Of a stretch of 34,761 nucleotides of DNA, positions 25,603-32,948 are shown one piece after another. Where the stretch lies: NCBI GenBank assembly GCA_966250015.1, contig CBINFS010000039.1, forward strand, positions 1 through 34,761. Reading direction: 5' to 3'. Each line of letters begins with the position of its first letter. Position 1 is the stretch's first letter. The notes under the pieces are model-generated. The model worked only from the letters and a program-made list of their open reading frames with translations. It was not told where the DNA came from and did no database searches. Source of the DNA: CBINFS01 sp966250015. GTDB taxonomy: Bacteria; Bacteroidota; Rhodothermia; Rhodothermales; DASSAV01. Position numbers and translations under genes: made by a program.

Positions 25603-25626
25603 AAGATTCATATACCTTTATATCTT
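25603..25626. promoter_or_regulatory. AAGAT-N14-ATCTT dyad, possible Rrf2/NsrR-type operator
   Basis: AAGAT (25603-25607) and ATCTT (25622-25626) flank an internal ATATA-CCTT-TATAT palindrome. E. coli NsrR sites are AAGAT-N13-ATCTT, so the spacing here is one base longer. A TATAAT hexamer follows (25640-25645), placing the dyad around the -35 area of the promoter of the membrane protein and Rrf2 gene pair. The operator role is inferred from this likeness and from the Rrf2 gene in the same operon. Confidence 0.4.
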
Positions 25627-25714
25627 GGATTCTTGCCATTATAATCGCACTATAGCGGTTTTGTAGCGCTTCCGGCGTTAAGTAGAACCGCTGTTTTGCA
25701 CGGTTCACGTCAGC

Positions 25715-27052
25715 ATGGCCACATCGAGATCAAGGTGGGAAAGATTGCCCGGCCTGTACAAGGCCTGGTTAGGAGCATTATCCTGCTTTGTGCTTGCGGG
25801 GCTTACGGGCGCCCTATTTCGCTTCATTCCATTAACGGGAATCGATACCGGGCTTAGTCTCGTCAACGTCCGTCACGCCCATTCACACCTGATGTACTTT
25901 GGCTGGGTCACACCTGCCTTAATGATCCTGGTCGGAGGCCACCTGCCGTATCTGACTGGTAGGGACGTACATCGATCGCTGTACTGGATCGTCGCGTCGG
26001 GCTTCGTCACGGCTTTACTCTCGTATCCGCCTTTTCTACTGTTCGGATACGCACCCGCGGTCTTCGGCGAAACGAGGCTCCCACTTTCCGTCATCGCGGC
26101 GGGACTCAACGTAGTCGTCTGGTACGCCTTTGTCGTTTACTACATTCGTCAAACGAAAGGCATCCGGCGTGGGAGTGCACTGCTGGTCTGGGATTTTGCC
26201 ATGATATTTCTCGTCCTGGCCACGCTTGGCGCCTGGGCGCTTGCGCTGATGAAACCGCTGGGGATCGAGAACGTGGTCCTTTCTGTCGCCTTTACGCACG
26301 TCTTTCTCGACCTGTTTTCCGAGGGGTGGTTCGTCCTGGGGGTGCTGGGGCTGGTGTACGCCACCGTCGATCAGGAATTGAACCGCTGGACTCGGATCGG
26401 TCTTGTGTTGATTTGTTTGGGTCTTCCGACGCTCTTTGCCTTTGGTATGGCCGCATCGCTCGTTCCTGCGCCGCTCAAGCTATTGGCGCGTGCTGGAGGC
26501 GTTCTGGTCTCCACGGGACTCATCATTCAGGTGGGTGTGCTGGCAGGGCGGTTGATGCGCGAGCGGAACGCCTGGTTGATCCCACTCGGCATGCTGGGCG
26601 TGAAGGCTGCAGGCCAGCTCGGGGCGGCGCTGCTGCCTGGAGTCTGGCTCGTCAACCTTCCCGGTATGAGAATTCTGTACCTGCACATCATGCTGCTCGG
26701 GTTCGTTACCCTGGGGCTTTTTGCAGCATCGGTTGCACTGTGGAGGCGCGGTGAAGGTTTGCGTAGTTTCGTGTATGGTACTGTTTTATTATTAATAATA
26801 TCGCTTATTCCGCTTTCAGTACTGTGGCCATCGGCGTGGAAAGGCCCCTGGGTAAACGTGTTCGCCGCATGGGCGGCCCTGCTTCCCACACTGTTCGTTG
26901 CCGGATTTTTGATACAAAACCTTTTACAACGATCTCGTGGCTTGCCGAGAAGCCCTGATACGGAGCTCCATATGAAATCGGAACCACCGGATTGGCAAAT
27001 AAAAATAAAGGAAACAAAACCTGAGCGTGTTTCTCCCATAATTAGAGGATAA
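25715..27052 (+). CDS. NnrS/oxidase subunit I-like multi-pass membrane protein with His motif
   Basis: A 445-residue protein with about 11-12 hydrophobic helices and a hydrophilic tail (about 400-445). The motif RHAHSHLMYFGW (His54, His56, His58) at the end of a helix is like the haem or metal-binding His motifs of NnrS (WHAHEMLFGF) and of NO reductase/cbb3 oxidase subunit I; further helix histidines are His195 (AFTHVFLD) and His324 (LYLHIMLLGF). Family and co-transcription with an Rrf2 regulator four bases downstream suggest a role in nitric-oxide or redox stress, probably with bound haem. It is shorter than true oxidase subunits and lacks their full set of six histidines, so catalytic oxidase activity is unlikely. 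Not assigned to a named family with certainty. Confidence 0.65.
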   Translation: MATSRSRWERLPGLYKAWLGALSCFVLAGLTGALFRFIPLTGIDTGLSLVNVRHAHSHLMYFGWVTPALMILVGGHLPYLTGRDVHRSLYWIVASGFVTALLSYPPFLLFGYAPAVFGETRLPLSVIAAGLNVVVWYAFVVYYIRQTKGIRRGSALLVWDFAMIFLVLATLGAWALALMKPLGIENVVLSVAFTHVFLDLFSEGWFVLGVLGLVYATVDQELNRWTRIGLVLICLGLPTLFAFGMAASLVPAPLKLLARAGGVLVSTGLIIQVGVLAGRLMRERNAWLIPLGMLGVKAAGQLGAALLPGVWLVNLPGMRILYLHIMLLGFVTLGLFAASVALWRRGEGLRSFVYGTVLLLIISLIPLSVLWPSAWKGPWVNVFAAWAALLPTLFVAGFLIQNLLQRSRGLPRSPDTELHMKSEPPDWQIKIKETKPERVSPIIRG

Positions 27053-27056
27053 AACC

Positions 27057-27527
27057 ATGTTGCTTTCTAAAAGCTGCGAATACGGAATGCGGGCGACGCT
27101 TTACATAGCCTCGCTCGAGCAGGAAGGGTTCGTCTCTATTCGAGACATCAGCGAACGGCTGGACCTTTCCTTTCATTTCCTGACGAAGATTCTGCAGAAG
27201 CTGACGCATGCGGGCATCCTGCATTCATTCAGGGGTCCCAATGGTGGTGTAGCCCTGGCGAAACCGGCCGAGCGGATCACACTGGAGGAGATCGTCGTTG
27301 CGATCGACGGCCCCGAACTCTTTACGGAGTGCATACTTGGCCTTCCGTCGTGTGGCGATCAGAAGGCGTGCCCCATGCACGAGGAGTGGAAGGAAGAGCG
27401 TGCACGCCTGAAAAACATGATGAGCCAGCGGACGCTTGCTTCTCTCGCGGAAGGGATCAACGAGCACGACTACCGCCTGAAAGACCTCGAGCTGTCGACG
27501 TCCCCAAACGGGCGGTCCGCACACTGA
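27057..27527 (+). CDS. Rrf2-family transcriptional regulator with three-cysteine cluster motif
   Basis: A 156-residue Rrf2 protein. The N-terminal winged HTH runs over about 1-75 (CEYGMRATLYIA, SIRDISERLDLSFHFLTKIL, GGVALAKP). A loop carries Cys92, Cys99 and Cys105 (x6 and x5 spacing), the likely ligands of a 2Fe-2S or 4Fe-4S cluster as in IscR and NsrR. The gene begins four bases after the NnrS-like membrane protein and its AGAGG ribosome-binding site overlaps that gene's stop. The pair looks like an NO/Fe-S-responsive operon, probably autoregulated through the AAGAT dyad at 25603-25626. NsrR or IscR identity cannot be fixed. A strong terminator follows. Confidence 0.88.
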   Translation: MLLSKSCEYGMRATLYIASLEQEGFVSIRDISERLDLSFHFLTKILQKLTHAGILHSFRGPNGGVALAKPAERITLEEIVVAIDGPELFTECILGLPSCGDQKACPMHEEWKEERARLKNMMSQRTLASLAEGINEHDYRLKDLELSTSPNGRSAH

Positions 27528-27574
27528 ACTGCGTTCGTTAAATGGCCAATTGATTCAAGAATTGACCTCCTCGT

Positions 27575-27614
27575 AAGGGCAGGGTCGAGATAGCTCTCGA
27601 ACTGCCCTTTTTTT
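27575..27614 (+). terminator. strong Rho-independent terminator after the Rrf2 gene
   Basis: AAGGGCAG (27575-27582) pairs with CTGCCCTT (27602-27609), and inside it TCGAGA (27585-27590) pairs with TCTCGA (27595-27600) around a TAGC loop; seven T (27608-27614) follow. It ends the membrane protein/Rrf2 operon. The rest of 27528-27827 must hold the glgC promoter, but I could not name hexamers with confidence. Confidence 0.93.
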
Positions 27615-27827
27615 GTTGAAGAGGGCACTACATTTTGCGGTAAGAGGACATCAATCCGGTTGACGGATGACGTCGAACGAATTATGTATATGGGTTGCCT
27701 TTTATGAGATAATATTGGCCGGTTGGTGTACTTTCCTCAAACGGCAGCTACAGAAACCGGGTACGCAATCTGAACGGTTAGCTGACCGGCCGTACCAGGT
27801 TGCGTCGACCACCTTCCGGAAATCGCA

Positions 27828-29093
27828 ATGGACGGATTAATCGGGGTAATTCTTGGAGGAGGAGCGGGAACGCGACTTTTCCCGCTCACGATGCAACGAT
27901 CCAAACCGGCCGTTCATCTGGCTGGTAAGTACCGCCTGATCGACGTTCCCGTCTCGAACTGCATCAATTCGGGCATCAACCGGATCTTCGTCCTCACGCA
28001 GTTCAACTCGGCAAGTCTCAACCGGCACGTGGCGAGGACGTATCAGTTCGACCGTTTCCGCCACGGTTTCGTGACGGTGATTGCCGCTGAGCAGACGCCT
28101 TCTTCGTCCGAGTGGTTTCAGGGGACGGCCGACGCGGTCAGACAGAGTATGCCGCACCTGAGCATCCAGCGTCACTCGCACGTTTTGATCCTGTCGGGCG
28201 ATCAGCTCTACCTGATGGATTACCGGGAAATGCTGGCGCACCACAAGGAGCACGGCGCAGACATCACGATCGGAACGGTGCCGGTTGCCGCCGACCTCGC
28301 ACCCGGCTTCGGCATCCTGAAGACGGATTCGAATCACGTCATTACGGAGTTCTACGAAAAACCGAAAACAGAAGAGCTCCCCGGTAAAGAGAGTCCGGTA
28401 AGCGAGGAGATGCAGAAACAGGGACGCATCTACCTCGCGTCGATGGGGATTTACATTTTCAACCGTGACATTCTACGAGAGCTGCTGGACGACAACAAGT
28501 CGGACAATGACTTCGGCAAGCAGCTCATTCCCAAGGCGCTGAATAAATACCGGGTCGTCAGCTACCCCTACACGGGTTACTGGAGCGACATCGGGACGAT
28601 CAAATCGTTTTACGACGCCAATCTGGAGCTAGCCCGGAAAGGACCTCAATTCGACTTGTACAGCCAGATGATGCCCCTGTACACGAACGCCCGTATGTTG
28701 CCCCCGGCCAAGGTCGAGAGCTCCTACATCAAGGACTCATTGATTGGCGAAGCCAGCATCATCATAAACAGCCAGATCTCGAACTCGGTCATCGGCATTC
28801 GGTCGTACATCGGCTACAACACGACGATCAAAAACTCGATCATCATGGGCGCCTCCTATTTCCACTGGCACAAGGAGGACGTCCGTGAAGAAATGGGGCC
28901 GGAACGGCCGGGGATTGGCGACGAGTCGTACCTGGAAGGTGTAATCGTGGACCGGAACGTGAGTATCGGGAGCCGGTGTATCATCCACAACCAACACCGC
29001 GTACAGGAAGGCGAAGGGCCGAACTACTACATTCGGGACGGGATCGTCATCATCCCGAAAAACGCGGTCATACCGGACAATACGGTAATTTGA
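27828..29093 (+). CDS. glgC: glucose-1-phosphate adenylyltransferase
   Basis: A 421-residue ADP-glucose pyrophosphorylase making ADP-glucose from glucose-1-phosphate and ATP, the first committed step of glycogen synthesis. Visible are ILGGGAGTRLFPLT (nucleotide loop), SKPAVHLAGKYRLID, WFQGTADAVRQ, LSGDQLYLMDY, ITEFYEKPK and YWSDIGTIKSFYDANL, then a left-handed beta-helix C-terminus (ISNSVIGIRSYIGYNTTI) ending in IPDNTVI. The length and the long helix domain match cyanobacterial/plant-type GlgC. Transcribed alone between the terminator at 27575-27614 and a convergent isomerase-like gene that ends 13 bases after it. The start ATG 27828 has a weak GGA ribosome-binding site. Confidence 0.95.
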   Translation: MDGLIGVILGGGAGTRLFPLTMQRSKPAVHLAGKYRLIDVPVSNCINSGINRIFVLTQFNSASLNRHVARTYQFDRFRHGFVTVIAAEQTPSSSEWFQGTADAVRQSMPHLSIQRHSHVLILSGDQLYLMDYREMLAHHKEHGADITIGTVPVAADLAPGFGILKTDSNHVITEFYEKPKTEELPGKESPVSEEMQKQGRIYLASMGIYIFNRDILRELLDDNKSDNDFGKQLIPKALNKYRVVSYPYTGYWSDIGTIKSFYDANLELARKGPQFDLYSQMMPLYTNARMLPPAKVESSYIKDSLIGEASIIINSQISNSVIGIRSYIGYNTTIKNSIIMGASYFHWHKEDVREEMGPERPGIGDESYLEGVIVDRNVSIGSRCIIHNQHRVQEGEGPNYYIRDGIVIIPKNAVIPDNTVI

Positions 29094-29106
29094 ATGCCGG
29101 AAGGCC

Positions 29107-29973
29107 TCAGACGCTGCAAATCTTGATGGCTTCCTCGAGCGACGTTAGTGGATCGCGGCGGGGGACGAATTCCTGCGCGACGTATCCCTGGAAACCCGTG
29201 TCGGCAATAGCCCGCATGATCGCCGGGTAATACAGCTCCTGCGTGTCGTCGATCTCGTTACGCCCGGGGTTCCCGCCCGTATGGTAATGCCCGATGTATT
29301 CGTGGTTTTCGCGGATCGTCCGTATGATGTCGCCCTCCATGATCTGCATGTGGTAGATGTCGTAGAGGAGCTTGAACCGTTCTGATCCAACCCGCTTGAC
29401 GAGCTCGACACCCCAGGCGGTGTGGTCGCACTGGTAGTCGGGATGGTCGACTTTGCTATTCAGGAGCTCCATGCACACCGTGACCTTATGCTGCTCCGCG
29501 GTTTTCATGATCTGCTTGAGTCCGACGACGCAGTTTTCAAGGCCTTGCTCGTCGTCCAGCCCGTTGCGGTTGCCGGAGAACGTGATTACGTTCGGAAGTC
29601 CGGCTTTTGCCACGAGGGGGATGTACTCGTTGTATTGTGGGACGAGCCACGAGTGATTTTCGACCCGGTTGAAGCCGTCCGGTATCCGTGCAGGTCCGTT
29701 GGCCATCGCGCACGTCAGGCCGTGCTTTTGGAGCACCGGCCAGTCCTCAGGCCCGAGGAGCTCGATGGATGAAAGGCCAATTTTCTTCCCCGCGATGGCG
29801 AGCTCTTCGAGGGGGATGTTGCCGTAGCACCACTTGCAGGCAGAGTGTTTGATGCGGCTGTTGGCCGGCGATTGTGCGTCTGTTGAAAAGGCAACGCGGC
29901 TTGAAACGGCGGCCATAGCGGCGGCGCCCGTAACGGTGTGCAGCAAGGTTCTACGCGTAAGCTTCCCGGACAT
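29107..29973 (-). CDS. Tat-exported TIM-barrel sugar isomerase/epimerase (hydroxypyruvate isomerase-like)
   Basis: A 288-residue AP-endonuclease-2/xylose isomerase-like TIM barrel. The N-terminal LTRRTLLH is a twin-arginine signal (Arg7, Arg8) with a hydrophobic stretch to about 30, so the folded, metal-loaded enzyme should be exported. Metal ligands seen are Glu169 (VCMELLN), Asp205 (LLYDIYHMQ), His231 (GHYHTGG) and Glu268 (AQEFVP), as in hydroxypyruvate isomerase and 3-epimerases. The conserved HSACKWCYGN after the signal is typical of this Tat-exported clade in Bacteroidota and Planctomycetota. Convergent with glgC; transcribed alone. The substrate is not known; hydroxypyruvate isomerase is the commonest annotation. 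Confidence 0.85.
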   Translation of the reverse strand: MSGKLTRRTLLHTVTGAAAMAAVSSRVAFSTDAQSPANSRIKHSACKWCYGNIPLEELAIAGKKIGLSSIELLGPEDWPVLQKHGLTCAMANGPARIPDGFNRVENHSWLVPQYNEYIPLVAKAGLPNVITFSGNRNGLDDEQGLENCVVGLKQIMKTAEQHKVTVCMELLNSKVDHPDYQCDHTAWGVELVKRVGSERFKLLYDIYHMQIMEGDIIRTIRENHEYIGHYHTGGNPGRNEIDDTQELYYPAIMRAIADTGFQGYVAQEFVPRRDPLTSLEEAIKICSV

Positions 29974-30150
29974 GGTACGTGGGACGTTCGAGACGTCGTT
30001 CTATACGGAGGACTCGGCCAGGACGTCTTCTCTACAAAATGATAAGCAGCCCTGATCCTGAATGATTCAATCTATGTACCTACCCGGGTGGATGCAATAC
30101 TGGTTAGCGGCCGGTTTCGTAAATCCTTAGGACGAACAGTAGACTTCGGG

Positions 30151-30942
30151 TCACACTCCGACCTCAAGTTTCACGTTGATACCGCCGACGTACCTTTTTA
30201 CATAGTCCAGAATGGCGAACAGGAAGAGCGTGATCCCCATCATTTCGAGAAGCTCTTCGAGGCCGGTGCCGAGTGCATACACGGGCGTCCACGAGCCATA
30301 GCTTTCACTGTGTTGGCCGTTTATCATCTCCATCCCGACTGCTCCGGATACGAACATCGCGCCTGAAACGATAAAGAGCCACCGCGTACGCGCCGGTAAA
30401 CCCAACAGAAATTTCAGGAAAATGAGGGCAAATACGAGAGCGAAGGTTCCACCGGCTATCACCCAGCTGTAGAAAAACAGGCCACTCGTCTGACCCACGA
30501 CCGAACGTACGATGTATCCTCCAAATACCTCGTGAATCGCCGCGACCTCGTCGATTGATAGCAATACAAAGACGGTAAACAAACCGAACCAGTAATGACG
30601 GTAACGATCTTTTGCTCGAGCCTTAACCGTCCAGACCAGCAGTAGGGAAAGGGCGCTCAAAAATATCAAGGTGCCGGAATACCAGGTCGGAATGCTGGTT
30701 TCACGGCCGAGGTTAAAGATCAACATCAGGTTTCCTGCAAACTCACTGTTGTCGGTTAGCAGGACGTAGAGGATTGTAGCGAGGCCAATTCCAACGAGCG
30801 ATACGGCAACGATGCTCAGAAAAAAGAATACGGTACGAGGTTGGATCGATAGGTTAAGTGAGACGGGTTCGAGTAGTGGATTCAGATTAACGGCTTTGGC
30901 ATTATCAGTACGGGACACCCCACGGAGTCTGGTCTCTTCCAT
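30151..30942 (-). CDS. six-helix membrane protein with DExxxxHE and EExxEM motifs, unknown function
   Basis: A 263-residue protein not recognised as a named family. After a soluble N-terminal stretch (about 1-36) there are about six hydrophobic helices: 38-62, 89-106, 118-138, 155-180, 187-206 and 222-248. Buried charged residues stand out: Asp131-Glu132 with His137-Glu138 (SIDEVAAIHEVF) at the end of helix 3, Glu205 in helix 5, and Glu229-Glu230 with Glu233 (GLEELLEMMG) at helix 6. Such a set could form a metal site or active site in the membrane. The ATG at 30942 is preferred because AGGTGG precedes it by five bases; the GTG at 30951 would overlap that site. It has its own promoter region; the neighbours give no clue. 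Confidence 0.7.
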   Translation of the reverse strand: MEETRLRGVSRTDNAKAVNLNPLLEPVSLNLSIQPRTVFFFLSIVAVSLVGIGLATILYVLLTDNSEFAGNLMLIFNLGRETSIPTWYSGTLIFLSALSLLLVWTVKARAKDRYRHYWFGLFTVFVLLSIDEVAAIHEVFGGYIVRSVVGQTSGLFFYSWVIAGGTFALVFALIFLKFLLGLPARTRWLFIVSGAMFVSGAVGMEMINGQHSESYGSWTPVYALGTGLEELLEMMGITLFLFAILDYVKRYVGGINVKLEVGV

Positions 30943-30951
30943 TTCAACCAC

Positions 30952-31192
30952 CTAAAACAACTACTTGTGATGAGGAAAACAGGGCAGATTACTGCTCGAT
31001 CGGCTGCTTAACCGAGGTTCGGGCGCGGGTTACCTCGTACTCTTCGCCCATAGCCAATATTAAGTTATTGTTAAGATATGCCGGATTACTCCGTGGGAAT
31101 ATGGTTCTTCGGATAATGGGGATGGGATAATCGGCTACAGGTTGATCCTGAAAACGCCGAATTGAGTTCAGAATAGCCGATGTCGATCAGGC
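30952..31192. other. intergenic region without recognised features
   Basis: These 241 bases upstream of the membrane protein contain an AT-rich stretch (TTAAGTTATTGTTAAG near 31062) and the close repeats GGATAAT and GGGATAATC, which may belong to a promoter. No gene, RNA or terminator could be supported. Confidence 0.3.
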
Positions 31193-31975
31193 CTACTGGT
31201 TAACGCCCGATGCAAGGAATCCTCCGTCGATAACGATGAGCTGCCCGGTGGTGAAAGCTGCCGAGTCCGATGCAAGGTAAATGGCAGCACCGACAACCTC
31301 CTCGGCGCGGCCAAAACGGTTCATCGGTGTTCTGAGAAGCAGCTCGCTGCCGCGTCCGGTCTGATCGAGCAGGTCGGAGTTAAGATCTGTTTTGAAAACG
31401 CCTGGGGCGATCGCATTGACGCAGACGCCGTGCGTCGCCCATTCGACGGCGAGCGATCGGGTCAGTGAGGCGACACCGGCTTTTGACGCGGCGTATGCGG
31501 CGACGTCGCGGAACGCGACGAATGAGTTCAGGGAAGCGATGTTGATGATGCGCCCGTAGCCTCGTTCAACCATGTGCCGTCCGAAAATCTGGCAGGCTCG
31601 CAGGGTGCCGGTAAGATTCGTCTCAATAATCTGATTCCACTCCGATTCGTCCAGCTCGAGGGTTGGTTTTCTGCTGATACGGCCGGCGGCATTCACGAGG
31701 ATGTCGACGCGGCCGAAAGCCTGAAGCGTCGAGTCGAGCAGACGGGCAAGTGATTGCCGGTCGGTGACGTCTGAAGTTACTCGGAGCGTCATTCTTCCGA
31801 TCTGTTCGATTTCGAGCGCCGTCGCGTCGACCTGAGCCTGATTGCGGGCGGACGGGACGACGTCGGCGCCTGCTTTTGCGAATCCGACGGCGATGGCTCG
31901 ACCGAGTCCCGACGTACCGCCAATGACGACGGCTACTTTATTATTGAGGCTGATGCCCCCAGCTTCAACACCCAT
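31193..31975 (-). CDS. SDR family oxidoreductase (gluconate 5-dehydrogenase-like)
   Basis: A 260-residue classical SDR with GGTSGLG (cofactor loop, about 19-25), NAAG, an intact Ser/Tyr/Lys set with YAASK, and the C-terminal block ASDSAAFTTGQLIVIDGG. The segment GVFKTDLN and the RTPMNRFG motif are typical of gluconate 5-dehydrogenase and related glucose/2-deoxygluconate dehydrogenases. It probably oxidises or reduces a sugar acid using NAD(P)H in the cytoplasm. Compared with the SDR at 21063-21875, this one keeps the catalytic lysine. It stands alone on the minus strand. Substrate not determined. Confidence 0.85.
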   Translation of the reverse strand: MGVEAGGISLNNKVAVVIGGTSGLGRAIAVGFAKAGADVVPSARNQAQVDATALEIEQIGRMTLRVTSDVTDRQSLARLLDSTLQAFGRVDILVNAAGRISRKPTLELDESEWNQIIETNLTGTLRACQIFGRHMVERGYGRIINIASLNSFVAFRDVAAYAASKAGVASLTRSLAVEWATHGVCVNAIAPGVFKTDLNSDLLDQTGRGSELLLRTPMNRFGRAEEVVGAAIYLASDSAAFTTGQLIVIDGGFLASGVNQ

Positions 31976-32453
31976 AACTGCTGTAATCTTTTCCCAAAGG
32001 GAATCGCTTGAATGACCTATAGTCCAGCTAAGTTAGTGGCAAATCCCATGGTTTTCAGTCTAGTCACGGAAAAAATTAGGGCGGCTCTGGCCACCATTTT
32101 CGAAGACCTAATCAAGACGGAACTGACTTATTACAGGTCAGGTAGATAAACCCAAAAGCTTAAACCTGAATGGAAGAATGTGGACATTTGAATAATTCTT
32201 TTCTGCAGGGTTGTTGATCGTTTTGATCGTGCCCGAAATGCCCCTTGTAGCGCTTTTTGCGCCATATATTCATTTGAGGTTTCCGCAAGGCATCAGTACC
32301 ATTCAGGCTGATTTGTTTAAGCCGGCGTTGTGATAAAATCTTCACACGTTGTGCATAATTCTGGTTATAGAATGCCTGCTCGAAGGAAGGCGTGTGAAGA
32401 CCGTATCACGGTTAGCGTCTTCCTTACAGACTTAGAGAATCAAGGTTTGAGAT
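31976..32453 (+). other. 478-base gap with a structured leader before the mutase operon
   Basis: No gene is supported; a 61-codon minus-strand frame at 32160-32345 has no recognisable family and looks spurious. The part nearest the mutase operon can fold: CTTCACACG (32340-32348) with CGTGTGAAG (32391-32399), AAGGAAG (32383-32389) with CTTCCTT (32419-32425), and ACCGT (32400-32404) with ACGGT (32408-32412). These pairings partly exclude each other, as in a regulated leader. I could not find the B12-box consensus, so it is not called a cobalamin riboswitch. The rest shows nothing identifiable. Confidence 0.4.
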
Positions 32454-32858
32454 ATGCAGAAACCACGCATTTTACTCGGTAAACCCGGCCTGGACGGACA
32501 CGACCGCGGGGCAAAGTACGTTGCCCACATTCTCCGCGACGCCGGATACGAGGTTATCTATACGGGTATTCGTCGCAGCCCTGAGCAAATCGTAGAGGCA
32601 GCAATACAGGAAGACGTCGCTGCCATTGGCCTGTCACTCTTGTCCGGCGCCCACAACGTCCTGTTCAAGCGTGTCCTCGACCTCTTGAAGGAAAAGGGAG
32701 CGGACGATATCCTGGTATTTGGCGGCGGGGTGATTCCTCCCGAAGACGTCGACGGGCTCCTCAAAATGGGTATCGCTGCGGTATTTACGCCCGGCACTCC
32801 GGCCAAGCAAATAGTCGATACCCTGGATAACCTCCTTCTAAAGAGTGTAGAGGGTTAG
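32454..32858 (+). CDS. methylmalonyl-CoA mutase, B12-binding subunit
   Basis: A 134-residue cobalamin-binding domain of the acyl-CoA mutase type. Asp14-x-His16-x-x-Gly19 (LDGHDRG) is the DxHxxG motif that binds the dimethylbenzimidazole-off form of B12; Ser61-x-Leu63 and FGGGVIPPED are the other two binding segments. It is a separate gene here, whereas in many bacteria this domain is the C-terminal part of the mutase. It heads the operon with MeaB and the catalytic subunit and is preceded by a structured leader. The AAGG before the ATG is the likely ribosome-binding site. Confidence 0.92.
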   Translation: MQKPRILLGKPGLDGHDRGAKYVAHILRDAGYEVIYTGIRRSPEQIVEAAIQEDVAAIGLSLLSGAHNVLFKRVLDLLKEKGADDILVFGGGVIPPEDVDGLLKMGIAAVFTPGTPAKQIVDTLDNLLLKSVEG

Positions 32859-32872
32859 GACATTCCCTCATT

Positions 32873-32922
32873 CAACCGGTTTTAAAACTCTGCTCCGGCA
32901 TCGAGGTGCTAAAACCGGGTTG
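32873..32922 (+). other. intercistronic hairpin between the B12 subunit and meaB
   Basis: CAACC-GGTTTTA (32873-32884) pairs with TAAAACC-GGGTTG (32910-32922), 12 bp with one bulged C and a 25-base loop. It fills the 90-base gap and ends 26 bases before the meaB ATG. It has no T-tract at the right place, so I read it as an mRNA-processing or stability element. Confidence 0.55.
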
Positions 32923-32948
32923 TGTGAAAGAACGTCCGGGGAAGGGAA

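Noticed and set aside
25715..27052. calling the His-motif membrane protein a haem-copper oxidase subunit I
   Set aside because: It is too short and lacks the full set of six metal-ligand histidines; only an NnrS/oxidase-like resemblance is supported.
32160..32345. 61-codon minus-strand frame in the 31976-32453 gap
   Set aside because: No ribosome-binding site, family or conserved pattern; start and length are within chance.
32340..32453. cobalamin riboswitch before the mutase operon
   Set aside because: Looked for because the gene product binds B12, but the B12-box consensus was not found; reported only as a structured leader.
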